Of a stretch of 64,000 bases of DNA, positions 35,760 through 49,264 are shown one piece after another (position 1 is the stretch's first letter; each line of letters opens with the position of its first letter). The DNA lies in the NCBI GenBank assembly GCA_022749755.1, contig CM040442.1, positions 10,080,457 through 10,144,456 on the forward strand, read 5' to 3'. The stretch is from Azadirachta indica (taxonomy: Eukaryota > Streptophyta > Magnoliopsida > Sapindales > Meliaceae). Under the pieces are notes generated by a model that was not told the origin of the DNA, made no database searches, and saw only the letters and a program-made list of their open reading frames with translations. The translations under genes and the position numbers were made by a program.

Positions 35760-36424
35760 GAGGTTGGGAGGCTTACTGGTAGCCCTAGTTGGAGTTGCTT
35801 CAAGGTCAGATCACAGCAAGCCAAAAGGATGCAACTTATTATCATTCTGGTTTGACGTACCAGATTTTGCTAATTAAATGGATGGAATGGCTGGACAACA
35901 GGCTTGTGGATGCCCCAACATGTGCAGAGATTAGAAATGGGTATGCATTGTTCCACAAAATTGCCAAATAGTAAGTCTCATTGCCTGGCATATTTGGGCA
36001 GTTGAAGCTCACTGACTATTGCCTGTTGTTGGCTTAAAGAGAAGATGAAGGCAAGGACATGCAATACATTACTCAGAGGTCTCGGTGGTAGAGCTTTGCT
36101 GAAGCAAAACCTGCTTTCTTTATGCAGCATCCACAATGGTGGCAAGTTGAGCACTTTGATGTAGCTAGACCCAGCCCTTCATCTTGCACATTACTCACGG
36201 CTTTTCCTGGAGTTTCATGCGTGGAGGAACATTGAGATTGCATGCCTTACCCCATAAAGTGGGGCAAATTATTTATTGCCTTATCTTGCATTGGAGAGAC
36301 CATTTCTCTCTTCAACAATAGTTCCCAAGGTTTTGCAATGCTTTTAGCTTCTGTACTTCTAGGATGGAAAACCTGTATGAAATGCCAACTCCAATTTTGC
36401 AAGTACTTACTGGATACTGACTAA
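35760..36424. other. Decayed segment with protein-like patches, unrecognised
   Basis: Composition is less AT-rich than the flanks. Two 60-codon open frames on the plus strand (35789, with KWMEWLDNRLVDAPTCAEI, and 36242) sit beside the inverted repeat arm. It does not match the corresponding position beyond copy 1 (30240 onward). It may be a captured or decayed coding fragment; no family is recognised. Confidence 0.2.
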
Positions 36425-38572
36425 AGAAAGTCTTTTTTGCACTTCAGCAGGTATTCCCACAAAAACAGAAAAACCAAAAGCAAGCTTTAACTACTTTAAA
36501 TGTTAATAAATCTCCTGAAAACTTGAATTGAATAAAACCAAGAGAGAAAATAAACAAATTAAATATGTGAGAAACTACACTTCCCTGATTTATGTGCAGC
36601 AGGAAGCAATTCTTTTGGTAAATAAATCCATGAAGACTTGGACTGAATGTTTCATATGGAAAATATGCTCCTTGTAGTCTTGAAAAAGAAATCAATTATT
36701 TTATTTTATTTTTTTTTGTAGTTCTTGGCTTTCGTCTTATCCACTTCTTGGTTTACTTTCCTCAGCTTCTTCTTTTCAGTGTTGGTTCATTCAACTTGGT
36801 CAAAGGAAAATAAATCACCGTATTCTGCGACATCGTTGCTGCATTTGATAGCATTGCAGGATTGCAATATCCATGCTGCCAAGAATTACATATTGCTGTG
36901 GGCCATTTCATCAAAGAACTTTGGCTCCGCAACAATGTTCACTTTTCCCGTGGATTAATATCTCCATATTTGGGATACACAGCCAAAATTTCTTAATACA
37001 GGCTCATCCAACGTAAAAAACCTTAAGACTGACTCATTACTTTGTTTCTGTACAAAGTAGACCAAAACACCACATTACCAACAATGCTTGCAGCACCAAA
37101 ACACCACATTGCCAACAATGCTTGCAACCATAATTGCAAATCTGGGAAGTCCTGAAATGGCCTGTTGGACTAAAAGACCGACGGTTACACCATCACTCTT
37201 CGTTAGTTCAACTGGAATTCACTTTTCTATCATATTCCAATAGCCAATCAAAAACATTGTAGTTACCCACTTAGAATTGGGTATTTCCCCCTGCCAACTG
37301 AAGCAATTTAAAACGAGATTGACGCATCTTTAGAGGTGCTTCATTATCTCACTAAGTGTCTCAAAAATTTCTGCTAGCCATTCCATCAAACATCTTCAAG
37401 ATTAGATTCTTTGTAAACACCTGTAAGTTTTACTTTTACTAGCAACTCCTTTGCATAATAGTAGCAAACTACAAAATCTAAATTGACGGTGCACAGTAGT
37501 CTAAATATTGTAACAATTCAGCATTCTAAATTGCTAATGCAATTACGACATCAAGGATTCCATCTGTCAATAGCCATCTTCTTCAACTCAGGATCAAGAA
37601 AATAATACCAATTCCCTGGATATTAATCTTGGGTCATGGATTTAGTGAAATGCAGAAGCGGTGATTGATAGATAAAGAGAATTTGGCGATCAGAGCTTAA
37701 TAACGGTGGCGATTACCGTCGTATCAGAACAGATAATGGTGAAGCTGCACCGTCTTGATCAGTGTTTTCGTAGATTTTGGCAGTGCTTGGAGCATGTTGA
37801 TGGCTGTTGCACATTAACTGTACCAATCTAAGTTGGCTGACTTCATTCTGCGCTGCCTGGTAGTGGTTATCGGTGGTGGCAAGCGACTGGTTAGAGGCTG
37901 GCGGCAGTTTACGGCTGGGAGCAATTTTATTTCATTTTGCTTTTTGCAGAAAACCGTAATTGTGTTCCTCCCTCCTGTTTTTCTTGAGAAATTTAACGAA
38001 AATGACTAACACCACCGGAATTTCTCCTGCCTGTTTTTACAACACTGTAATTTCTGCTCTTTTTTTTTTACAGCATCTTGATTTTCTCATGCTCACCGTA
38101 ACTTCTTCCATGGCATTTTTCGCCATTTTAATTTTCTCATGCCTTTTTGTACTGCTTCCCACATATGGCGTTAGCTGTTGATACTGATTTTTAGTAATCA
38201 GTATCTAACACATAATTTATCTTGTTCGTTCCATACACATGCAAAAAAAAAGACATTCAGGGGTGCTGGTTTCCCGACGAAAATCCTTTCGATGTCTAAG
38301 TCAGTAGGGTTTTTTTTTGTAAAATTAATTGGGAAGTGTAAAAGAAAAATTTGAAAAGCATGAATGAATCCAAAATCCTTTGAAGAGTTTATAGGGATTG
38401 TTTTCTGGCGTACCTTTCTTGACTGAAGAGTCAGTATTTTTTTTTTTCTCTAACTGCTAATAGTGAGGACTAGTGCTTCGTAGTGTCTCCTCTTTTTGTG
38501 ATTTTTGTCACCCATTACAACTCAATTACACAATTATTGACTTTTTATGGTAGCATATTTTCGTCCACAACA
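36425..38572 (-). mobile_element. TGTTGTGG repeat element, copy 2 (second arm of the inverted repeat)
   Basis: Reverse-complement partner of 28159-30240, starting TGTTGTGGACG on the minus strand at 38572. It carries the same landmarks in opposite order, including AACCGTAATTGTGTTCCTC (37950s) and CTGATTTATGTGCAGCAGGA (36590s). Small indels separate the copies. The open frames are not conserved between arms. Confidence 0.68.
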
Positions 38573-38583
38573 CCTTAGTCATA

Positions 38584-38815
38584 CTAACATCAAAGCTCAA
38601 AAGGCCAAGCATTGTGCTACCATGGTACTAACTTCAATCCTTATAAGGGCTAAATATTGTCCCTTAACAGTATTAACTTCAATGCCCAAAAGGGGCTAAC
38701 AATGCACCTCTATGACACTGATTTCAATATCCAAGAAAGATCAAATAAGGTACTTCTGTGATACCAACTGCAATATTAACGAGGGTCAAGCATTATACCT
38801 TTGCTATACCAATTT
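38584..38815. repeat. 45-bp minisatellite
   Basis: Five degenerate units of 44-46 bp built on AACTTCAATGCCCAAAAGG, then GCTAAGCATTGTACC-type and CTATGATACC-type parts. It begins ~12 bp outside the end of the TGTTGTGG element. Confidence 0.62.
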
Positions 38816-40298
38816 AAAAAATCCTAAAAAATATACTCACATTGCATTGACTTCTTGGCTAAAAGAAAAGACCACATTGAAGCACGCTAATATCTAAACA
38901 AGAGAAATTCATAACAAAATGTCAGCTACTTTGTTTGAGATTATCATACAAAAGAGAGTAAGAAATCCTATGAAATTTGGTAAAAATAGTGGGTTTCTGA
39001 ATTTTTAATTAGTTTTAAATAGTAACTACTTCTTATTCGATAGCTTCTCCTACATCCAAATTGGGTCAATTTTCATTAGTATATTAGGCTGGTAAAATAG
39101 CTATTTGTACTTATATTAAAGAAGAAAGGCTTAAAAGGTAAAGGACAAAGTATAAACATTATACTTGGATCTAATAAAGAGTTTTTTTAAAGAAATCCTA
39201 TTTCATCCGAATAAGAAGCAAGCTAAAATTTTAAATTATCTCCAAATAGAATTTTACTAAATTTTTTATTATCTTCAATAAAAATCTCATTAGGAATAAT
39301 ATTTCAAATAAAGTAAATAATTAATAAAGAAAAGAAAAAGAGAAAAAAAGTAGTTTTTAGCATATAGAAATAAATTCATTAGTTGATGTCAAGTGACTAA
39401 ATAAGGTACTAACATATATAATAATTTAATTAATGTTAATAATTTAATTAATGTATACAAATTTAGTTTTTAATCACACAACTTTTATTATAAAATATAA
39501 AAAATAATAATTTATTTTTAAATTTTTTTTATTCATGGTTTGATTTTCGGTTGGGTTGGTTCATTAACACCAAGAATCAAATCGAATTCTCGAACTCTTA
39601 AATATTAAACTAGAAATCGAACTCAATTATGAAAAATAAAAAATTGAACCAATTTCGTTCAGTCGGTTGGGGTTTTGCCCACCCCTACTTGAGCATTTCT
39701 CATATTATCACTTTAGTATTGTGTATAGGCAATAATTTGGTCCAACACCAAATGGCTTTCATCTTTTTACAGGTGGACACGAGCTAATTAGTGCTATTAA
39801 TATAACTACAAACAACATTATACTAGTTGATGCTTCTAGCTAGTTATCATAAGAAATAACATTGTTATAGATATCAAGTAGTATTATTAATAATATAACA
39901 TATAGTTATCAGCCTAATGTCAAACAGGGTGATACTTGTAATTATATACTATGTGCCAATCTTTTGAAATTTTTATTTATTTATTATATACGTTTATATT
40001 TAAATTATATTTTGTTATACTATTTTAAAATATTATAAAAACATGAATCAAACCTTTTTCTAATTCGTTGCTTCGGTTGGAAGGAAGAAAGAATAAACAT
40101 CATCGAAGTCCTATCTCGAGTTTAAAGTATAAATGAATACTTTCTTGTATATTTTGAACACAATTTTTTTTTGATATTTGTGAAATTCTTGAAAATAAGT
40201 TTATCAACGTTTACTTTTTTTGTTTTTTGTATTAAGGTTTATCTAATAGAAAATAAATAATCATAAAAGAGTTTACTATCTACTGCCCGTATTCCTAC
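38816..40298. other. AT-rich stretch without a gene
   Basis: No coding sequence, splice-flanked exon or clear element terminus is seen. Confidence 0.55.
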
Positions 40299-40395
40299 AT
40301 ACAAAGATCTAATTGAACTTTAAGTCAATCATCAAATCCACTTTTCTTCTAACAGGAAAATAGAAATCAAAATCATTTCTACCTAAATTATGAAG
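40299..40395 (+). pseudogene. BAHD start-region stub
   Basis: Repeats the 5' flank and first codons of the BAHD genes (ACAAAGATCTAATTGAACTT, TTCTTCTAACAG, CAAAATCATTTCTAC; compare 22982-23075). The ATG is lost by a small deletion, and similarity ends within about 30 bp of the former start. It lies ~540 bp upstream of the broken copy, so a third copy was once started or has been deleted here. Confidence 0.6.
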
Positions 40396-40466
40396 TAAAT
40401 CAAAATTAAAATCTTTCATTATACGAATATCCAATATACAAATTGTATGTATCCATGTTAAAAGAT

Positions 40467-43400
40467 GAATTCTAAAACTTAAAATTTTAATCTAGTTTAT
40501 ATGTAAACAAAATGCTTCCAATCTGTGATCATCGGAATGTTGTGTAAATAAAATATAGTAACTTTATTTTAAATTAGTTGTGAGTTTTTGACCAAACAAC
40601 CAGTTGATATAAGATATTTTCTTTTTAATTGCTTCTATTTTTTTTTTAAATATTTAATATTAAACATTCGAGTAGTCAAATTAAGGAAACTCAAAAGAAA
40701 TCCCAACATAAATTGAAATTATTGTGGTTTGATTTTTATAATCTTAAATCTAGACTGTCCTATTGTTCATATCCCTAGATATAAAGATGCAATTGAACTT
40801 GAGCAAATCATGAAATCCATTATTCTAACAGCAAAATAGAAATGGAAATCAAAATCATTTCTACAGAAATTATCAAGCCATCTTCTCCAACCCCAACCCA
40901 CCTAAAAAAACCCACAAGTTTTTCATTCCTAGTCATGATAATGATTTTACTGGTTACTTTCCCATGATTCTCTTTTACTCTGCACGAAGCAAAGATGCGA
41001 TGAAAATTTCAAGCCATCTCAAAAGCTCTTTGTCCAAAACATTAACCTATTACTACCTTTTGCAGGACAAATTAAAGATGGAGTTTCAGCTGACTGTAAT
41101 AATCATGGTGCAATCTTTATTGAAACTCAGGTATCTTTTGGCGAGATGTCTAAGCTTGTTCAAGAAAAGGACAACAATCTGTTGAAGCAACTAGTCCCAT
41201 TAAACGGTAATATGCAAGAAATTCCAACTACTTATAATGCCAACTTAGTCGTGCAGGTCAATTACTTTCGTTGCGGTGGGATTGCAATCACTATTTGCCT
41301 TCATCATATTATTGTCGATGCAATAACTGCAGCTTACTTTGTTAAAAGCTGGGCAGAAGTTGCACGTGGCGCCAATGGTATAAAGGATGTGGTTGTTGAT
41401 TTTTCCTCCATCTATCCCCCGTATGATGCCTATGCATCATTGAGAAGTCTTTACGAACAAAATCATTGTCATTATAATCCAACTGAAATTGTAGGAAAAT
41501 ACTTTACGTTTGATGATGGAAAGATAGCCGTTTTAAGAGAAAAAATTCGTAGTGGGCCATATTTGGATCGTTCAACACGTTTTGAGGATATAACCGCACT
41601 TATTTTAGGTACGATGATGAAGAATGTAGAAAGAGAAACACATAAATTTACTGCTAAAAAATTGGCAGCAGTAATTTCTATCAATCTACGAAATATAGTG
41701 AATCCTACATTACCACCACAGTCTCTTGGGAATTTGGTGACACCGACAATTGTGAAATTACCGATTAACGAAGAAATTGAGTACAGCTATTTAGCCACAG
41801 AAGTTCACAAATCTGTCAAGAACGTGGTTGATCAATATAAAAGGAATATGCATGTTGGTGGTCTAGTTAAAGAACTTGCAAACAGCACGGTGATTCATAT
41901 TTCTGATATTTCTAGATTCCCATTTTACGAAGCCGATTTTGGGTGGGGAAAGCCAGCATTGCTATCCTTTGCTTCCTTGAATAGTAGGGTTGCATGCCTT
42001 ATGCCTACTAGCGATGGTGTAGGAGTTGAAGTCTTCATTACATTACCTAAGGAAGAAATGGTTAAATTTGAACAAGATCCTGAATTTCTTTCTTATATGA
42101 AACCTTTTGTGTCAAAAAGGGCTAAATTATGAAAAATAAGTATTAAGCATTTACTTTAGTATTGAGATCGGGAAGTTTTCAATAAAGGATGTGAATGGAT
42201 TAAGCATTTACTTTAGTCTCCCCTTGATATGTAGTTTGGTTTCTTTTTCTTTAATAAAATTTCTCGTTCTTTGAAGCTTACAAGAAGTGGTTACTTGATC
42301 TTGTCCCAAGAAGACTAGAGCAAAAAGGTGGCACTTTGAAGGCAGAAAGTAAGAAGTAGAGGGGAAGTGTATTTCCCAAGCATCATTGACAGAAAAACAC
42401 CCGCAACACAAATAAAAAGGATAAAAAATTGAATTCAAAAGAGATGAAGCATCAACTCAAATTATTGCAATCGCATTCTTTGTTGTTTGGTAAAGCCAAT
42501 CTCTAATCACAAATGCTCAAATTTTCTAGTATTCATAAATGCTGAATACCCAAATAGAAAAATTAACTAAAACACCCACAAAAAACTAAAATACAGAGAG
42601 TAAAGAGAAGGTCAAAAGATATGGAGTTTGACCGATCTGGCCTCTGTCCACCTGATCATTTTGTTGGCAACTCGTATTCACAGATAAGATTCATTTGACT
42701 GTTAGAGATTTTTTGTTTTTAAATTATTAGCACAGCAAAAAACGAGTTTAATGTTAATGGTTTTTGGTGCATCGAAGATGAAAGGGTGGAGGGATGGATA
42801 TCTGGACAGTTAGGACTTGGGATTCATTTTGTAAGTAATTAATGGGCCACTGAAATATAATTCTTCATACAATTATCAAATATTATTTTTAATATTTGAT
42901 AATTGTATAATTTAAAATAGGTTTAAGAATCACATAAACAAATTAAAGCAAGGGGTCAGTTAGGAAAAATGTTGAGAAGCTAATAATTAAGACACAGTAC
43001 TACTAAAAAGGATTTAAGCTCTGTTGGTTTCTCTTACAGTTCAATTTCTCAAGTGGCTAAAAACTGATAAGATTAATTTTTGTACAATACAAAGGGCAAT
43101 TAAGTCTTTATACTGTAATTGGAAGGAGTTGGATGGTTTTGTGTTTCCTTCCCCAAACATTCTCTCTAAGTCTTAAAAGATTAAAATAGAGGGGAGGTAT
43201 ATGTTAATTTCCCTTAAAAGTAAATTGTTAATTTACTAATAGTAAATATAAATAGACCTCACAATTATTGTTCTAATAACATTTTTCACATAGAAAATTA
43301 AACTGTATACTATTGCTTCTTCTAGTGCAACCATTATTCATATCCCCCTAAAAGTTTGACATCAAATTTTTAACTTGTAACATCATTGTTATTAATAAAT

Positions 43401-43520
43401 TAATTCTTATTTCATTCTTTATTTTATTTAATTTTTATTATGTAATTAATACTGTTTTGTAAATGCATTATAAAATGAATAAACTTATACTTTTTGTTAT
43501 AATATATATATATTATATTG
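40467..43520. repeat. BAHD segmental duplication, copy 2
   Basis: Partner of 22669-26170, same orientation, without the ~0.9 kb insertion found downstream of copy 1. Confidence 0.8.
40842..42132 (+). pseudogene. BAHD acyltransferase pseudogene, 5' frameshifts
   Basis: Close copy of the gene at 23050-24336. The ATG at 40842 opens MEIKIISTEIIKPSSPTP. Then a net +2 bp change in the A-run at 40903-40910 shifts the frame, and a 1-bp loss near 41055-41064 shifts it again; together they leave the rest one base out of frame with the start. From 41146 an open frame of 328 residues runs to 42132, equivalent to residue 101 onward of the intact copy. It keeps HIIVD (residues 54-58 of that frame) and DFGWG (264-268). 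A product from this internal ATG would lack about 100 N-terminal residues of the acyltransferase fold, so activity is doubtful. The good state of the remaining frame suggests recent inactivation. Confidence 0.88.
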
Positions 43521-45164
43521 TCAATATATTATAAAAATAAATATTTATAATTAGAACTAAATTTATTTTCAGTTAGGAGCTTAAAAATATACTACCTACA
43601 TAATTAACTACTATTAAAATAGGTATAATCGACAATTTTTAATAAAGAAAGACTATAGTAAGTATTTTTAAAAGCATTAAGATCAATCATTTTAATATGA
43701 AAATAATATATTTTCTTTAATGAGTGAAAGTATTTAAGTATTTTTTTATATAGGAATTTAAGACACTAAAAAAGCAATAATACAAAGTTGGATTCGCCTT
43801 CCAAAACATAACTAGATTATTTTTGCGTCATTTAGGTTAAATAAATCAATCCAAATTGCATTCGTTGAACGTGTATTTTATTACAATGTTATTACTGCCG
43901 CTCTTTCAACATTCATATAAAACTCAACTTTTTATTTACTCTGTTAAAATATATTAAGATAATAAACAATTCTTATAACACACCACTAATTCTAAGAATG
44001 ACTCTTTTTTTTTTTCACTTCTTAACAAACTTTAGTGTTTTCAATTTTCTTTTTTATTGAAAATTATGAATTGAATTTTTTAAAAATATGTTTAATTAAC
44101 TTGTAACAAATAAATTCTCTAATTCTAGATTGAGATTAATAATTTTATTATTCATGATTAATTCTCTCTTTTTAGCTTTTTTTAATCAAATTGAAAGTCA
44201 ACAGTTTGAATGTAAACAACGATACCTCTCTTCTAATGGCACAAAAGTCCAAAAGAAGAGGATCATGACCAAAAAACAAACACTTGGTGATTGTTTGTTT
44301 GTAAACTTAAGTTTGAAGAAAGTTATTCAAATTATTACAAAGTGTCTATTTTTTATTTATGTTTAAAAATTTATTAAAAATATTTGAATATAATTAAATT
44401 AAAAATTTTAACTTAAATTTAAATAATCAAATATATGAATGAATTAAAAATTTTATTCTGAATAATACCCTTAGTTTATTATTTTATTTTCTTGTACTTA
44501 AATTTGAAATCTTATCTAGTTTTATTTTATTTTCTTGTACTTAAATTTGAAATCTTATCTAATACCTTTTGTTTTTCACCGTCTCTCTTTATTTTTATGG
44601 ACTTGGAGTAATGTTTTGGCATAATTTATTTTTTGTATTTAATTTATCGTCAATTTACTTATCATTTAAACTATTCATTTATAATGTTTCTTTATAAAGA
44701 GAGTTTATATATCATATGAAAAATATCAAACTTATTAAAATTATTTATTAGAAGTTTTTTGTTTATTAACTATTTTGTCAATATAATTAAATTTTTTTTT
44801 TATAAAATATTAGTATAAATATATTAATACTTAATAAGGATATATGTGTCAAAATATCTAGTTTCAAATTTTCAATTTTTATTAAAACAAATAGTCAACA
44901 TTATATTTAGATATTTAAGGTAAAAAAGAAACATATCAATTAGATTTAAAATTTCAATTGAATTCAAATTTCAACAATGTTTAGGCTTAAATTTAAAAAA
45001 AAAAAAAAGCCACCTTAATCTTATTCATAAATTAAAAAGACAATTAGACTTCTATCCTATTGGGTTGGGTTTCCTCCTATTACGAGATGGCCCAATTAGC
45101 TCAAGAACATTTTGATCTTTTCTCAAGTAGGCTTTAATATTTTTTTTGTTACAATATATATATA
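43521..45164. other. AT-rich stretch without a gene
   Basis: No supported gene. A short direct repeat of ~45 bp (TTTATTTTCTTGTACTTAAA, twice at about 44485 and 44530) is present. The 78-codon open frame at 44130 is not convincing. Confidence 0.55.
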
Positions 45165-45823
45165 TGTGTTAAGAAGATAAACGGGCACTATTTATCGTTT
45201 TAGAGAGAGGTGGACACTGTTCATCATTTTTAGAGAGAGGTGGGCACTGTTCACGAGAGAGAGGCAGAATAGTAAACTCGAAACAGTTTTGATCAAGTGG
45301 CTGATCAAAAGTCGATTTGTGGTCTGATTGAGCTGAAATTTTATCAGCAACTTTCTAACTCAGAGGACTAAATTCTAATCGTGGAGATCAGATTTGGAGC
45401 TACCTTTCTCCAGATTTTGTGGTTGGAAGTTAGGCCACCATTTTAGTGATGTTTTTCTTGAACTCTCTCTAATTTCTTTGTAAAACTTAATTGTTTGCCA
45501 AAATTGTGTGATTTTGAGAATATTGTGGATGTGTACATCTAGTTCTAACTAGAGAGAAATTGTGTATTTCTATTATTTGATTATAATGGAGTTTTTAGGT
45601 GGAATACGGTCCCGTGGTTTTTTCTCCTTACATTGGGAAAGTTTTTCACGTTAAAATTGATTATGTTATCGTTGTTTTGTTGATGATGTGATTGCTATCC
45701 AAGAATTGATTTTGTGCCTAAACATTATTGCTCTATTTGTTTGTTTCCTATTAGGTTCACGCAAGAAGGGATAAGATAATTATTGTGCTTTTACAAATTA
45801 ATTTGTATTAGTTTATCCCAACA
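45165..45823 (+). mobile_element. Probable Ty1/copia LTR remnant
   Basis: It carries an R/U5-like sequence typical of plant copia LTRs (GGTCCCGTGGTTTTTTCTCC, then GGGAAAGTTTTTCACG at about 45609-45651), after a GC-richer leader with repeated GAGAGAGGTGG(A/G)CACTGTTCA motifs. Possible ends are TGTTAAG near 45167 and CCCAACA at 45823. No internal domain follows, so it is a solo LTR or fragment. Ends are uncertain. Confidence 0.45.
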
Positions 45824-48800
45824 TATCCCAATAGCACAAAAATTCTGAAAAAGGACAAATAGAGATAGCAAAATTTCTCATAAGTATGATCCATAAAGAT
45901 CTATCCCAAATGAAATAAATTTAGAACAATGTGATGGGGAATACGGAAAGATTAATCCCCATAATATTAATGGGAGGAATAATTTAATTCTCCCTAAACC
46001 ACCCCCACTAAATTTATCCCCATTCCCTAATAAATTTAATAGGATGGAGAATCCTTGTGAAGGGAATTGATTCCTTATCCCTACTTATCTTTCAATTTTA
46101 TTATTTATTTATACTAAATATTAATTAAAAATGTCATTAACATATTATAATAATATTTATATGCAATAACTATATTAAAAATATAAATTTGACTATTTGA
46201 TAGAATAAAAATATTATGAATTATAATTTTTTTAATTTAATATTGTCTAAATATATATTTTTATTTTAAAAAAACAATGCATGTATATATATGTATATAG
46301 GAATAAAAATGACATTGTATTTGTTCTATTAATGCATATAAGCAAAACAACATCGTCTGGTTTAAGTTTATTTGACCAAAAATACAAACCAATGTTGTTA
46401 CATATTGTTTTTTAAGGTTGATACGATGTCATTTCAGGGTCAAACTCACTCTAACTTGAAGTCTATGCCATCCAATAATCGCTATCAATAGCAAATTTAC
46501 GGCTTCGTTGTGGAATCTCTGGCCGCCTTTGAATTGTTTCACTTGCTTTAACTTTGTATTGGACCATATTGGCTCAAATTCGAATCATTTGACAACATTC
46601 GTTGAGGTTTATGACCTAACATTTGGTTTTTGTAATTTCATCCCTCATGGAATTAATTTCAGATATTTTTTATTACTTGTACAATTTTATTAATTATGTT
46701 AGGTTATACTTGTACCTAGGATTTGAGTCATTGGTGAGAGTAGTGGTTTGGTCCTTGTGATAGGTAAGTTTGTTAGTACAATGTTTATTTGATTCTATTA
46801 GATTTATACTATTTTGAATTGTATTGAAATATTCGGAGTAAGGGTGTTCGGTGGTTGCAATATTGGGAGTGTTTTGTTTGCTTCTTTGGAATGTTTGACT
46901 TCGATTTTTATGTGTTGTGTTGTTGATTGCAATATGCTTTGCTTGATATGGTCTCCTAATGCCATGCATACTGAATATGACAAAAATAGCATAAACAATT
47001 TTCTGTGTACTATTTTAATATGCTTTATATTTACTCGTTGCGGAATCTATTTTGGTTCATCACATGTCATGCTAAGTTTAGTGAGCTATGTGCTTGGTAT
47101 AAAGTTAGAGCATAAAACAACAACCAAACTTTGTGGTGGGTTAGGTTATGCTCTTTTATATTTTCATAGTAGGTGAAACTAATTGGCACACATAATATTT
47201 ATCAAGCAAAAGTTGATATAAATAGAAAGTGATATGTCGTTATGTCATATGGTTAGAGGACGAGAAGAGAAAGTGACTTTGAATGTACAAAACAGCAAGC
47301 AAAATAGATTTTGAATAACAAGAAAACAATAACAATATTTAGGCCTAAAAATAGTCCTTGAAGTTTATTAATATACTATTGACAAATCTAAAAAGCAATC
47401 CAAAAACCAATTCGTGTAATTTAATCCTTTTTTCTCATTAGCATATAATAGATGGGTTGATCTATGAAGAAATACTCTATTCAGAAAGTAGTTTAAAACC
47501 TACACTGTTGATAAATAAGTAGCCTATGTAATATATAGTTATGATTTTTTCCAATTCAACTCTTATTTGTATGCAGTAAGCATGTGATACCCAGATTGTG
47601 ATTAATGCACACACACACACACATATATAGAAATTAGAAAATAATTATAGTTATTGGAAATAGACTATTTGATTATGAATGAATATGTTTACATTTTTAT
47701 AAAAGGAGGATTTTTGGGTAATAAAAATTTATTATAGGCAAAAAGTGAAAAAGGCAAAATCAAGGGGCTTGAATGAAGTTCAGAGTTAAAATGGCTTCCC
47801 TTAAGTCTGTGAGGTGAAAGAAAAAAATAAAATAATAATGAATTAAATGAAATGATTTTACAAATGTTTTTAGATTATTGGCGGTGGAGCTAGGCATTGC
47901 CATGTTTAAGCAGTTGGATTTTTTGGCTTTTGGTTTAGCTTTTAGTGTGCAACGTGTAAGTGTTAAAAAAATGTTGTATATAATAAAATAAAGGCATAAG
48001 CCTTTGGTGAAGTGAGCAGCATATATATATATATATATATATTTGTATGTGTAGTCTTTACTTTAGCCATTAGAAGCAGTAGATAGAAAACGAAATAGAA
48101 AGGGAAAAGGGGGAATAAACTTGGTTAGAATTTATATTTTGTTATATAACTTTTAAATTTTAGTAAGTTAAATTACATAATGTAGTTTTAAAATTTTATT
48201 GAGTTAGAATATTTATATGTGTGAATAGCATATTTTGTTAGATAAGTAAGTTTGCTTTATTATTTATTGATATTAGGGATTGGTTTAGAGAAAGACGAAA
48301 AGTAAGTAGGAGAGTGAGAATTATTGTGCAATATACAAGTAGGTATTTATATGTTTTTGATAGATTTTAATTTTAAAACTGAAAGGTAAGATATTTTATT
48401 ACAGTTAATATTTTAATAAATGTTTACAAAATTTATAATTAGATTAAATAGAACTCTATCCTTATTCTCACGATAAAATTTAAAATTCGTATTATATATT
48501 TATCACCATTATCAACATACAACTTTTCAGTATACTACGTGAAAATATATTCTAAATCAAAAAATAAAATTGGGGTTTAAAGAGAAGATAAAATTAACCG
48601 AAAGTAATATAAGACATAGAGACTAAATTAAAATCTTTGATTTTAAATTTGGTAACACACTTAAAGTTATTTAATTTTAACTAATATAACCAGTAAAAAA
48701 AATATATTTATTAACTTTCTAAAATTTATTTAGATTTTTTCAATCATAAATATTATAAACTATACTATTTTCATTGTTGATGCTGAAATTTTTATAATGT

Positions 48801-49264
48801 GATAATATTTTTATTATTGATGTTAAAATTTTTATTCTTAAAATGCTGTTATTATTGATTCCAAAATTTTTATTCTGAGTATTAAAAAAAAAAGTCTTTC
48901 AAAATTTTTACTCATTAGATTGAAACTAAATCCCATGGAAAAAAAAAAAAACAGTGAAATTGTTACCAATATTCTCCAATTGTGCAACAGAAAGAATAAA
49001 TTTCATACAATAATAATAATAATAATAATATGCAGTAGTTTATATCTTGTAAATTATAAGATATAGTTTCCATTGCCTGCAGAAACCCTAAAACAGAAAT
49101 TGTTTTTATTTCATTTCTTAGTCCTGATGGAAACAACAAAACATAAAAAAGATTTTAAATAATTATCAGAAGCAGAAGCAGATATTCTGCTTTTGAAAAC
49201 ACACGTACGTAGTACAGAAAGCAAAATAAAGACAACAGGAATTACACTAATTATTGTATATAAA
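45824..49264. other. AT-rich stretch without a supported gene
   Basis: A 120-codon open frame at 46814-47176 overlaps open frames on the other strand, has no recognisable domain or promoter context, and is not called. Microsatellites lie at 47608-47628 (CA/TA), 48021-48042 (AT) and 49009-49030 (TAA). Confidence 0.5.

Noticed and set aside
46694..46998. Overlapping minus-strand frames of 91 and 64 codons
   Set aside because: They shadow each other and the plus-strand frame; none shows conserved features.
46814..47176. 120-codon open frame on the plus strand
   Set aside because: Cysteine- and leucine-rich translation of T-rich DNA, overlapping open frames on the other strand, no recognised domain, no promoter or splice context.
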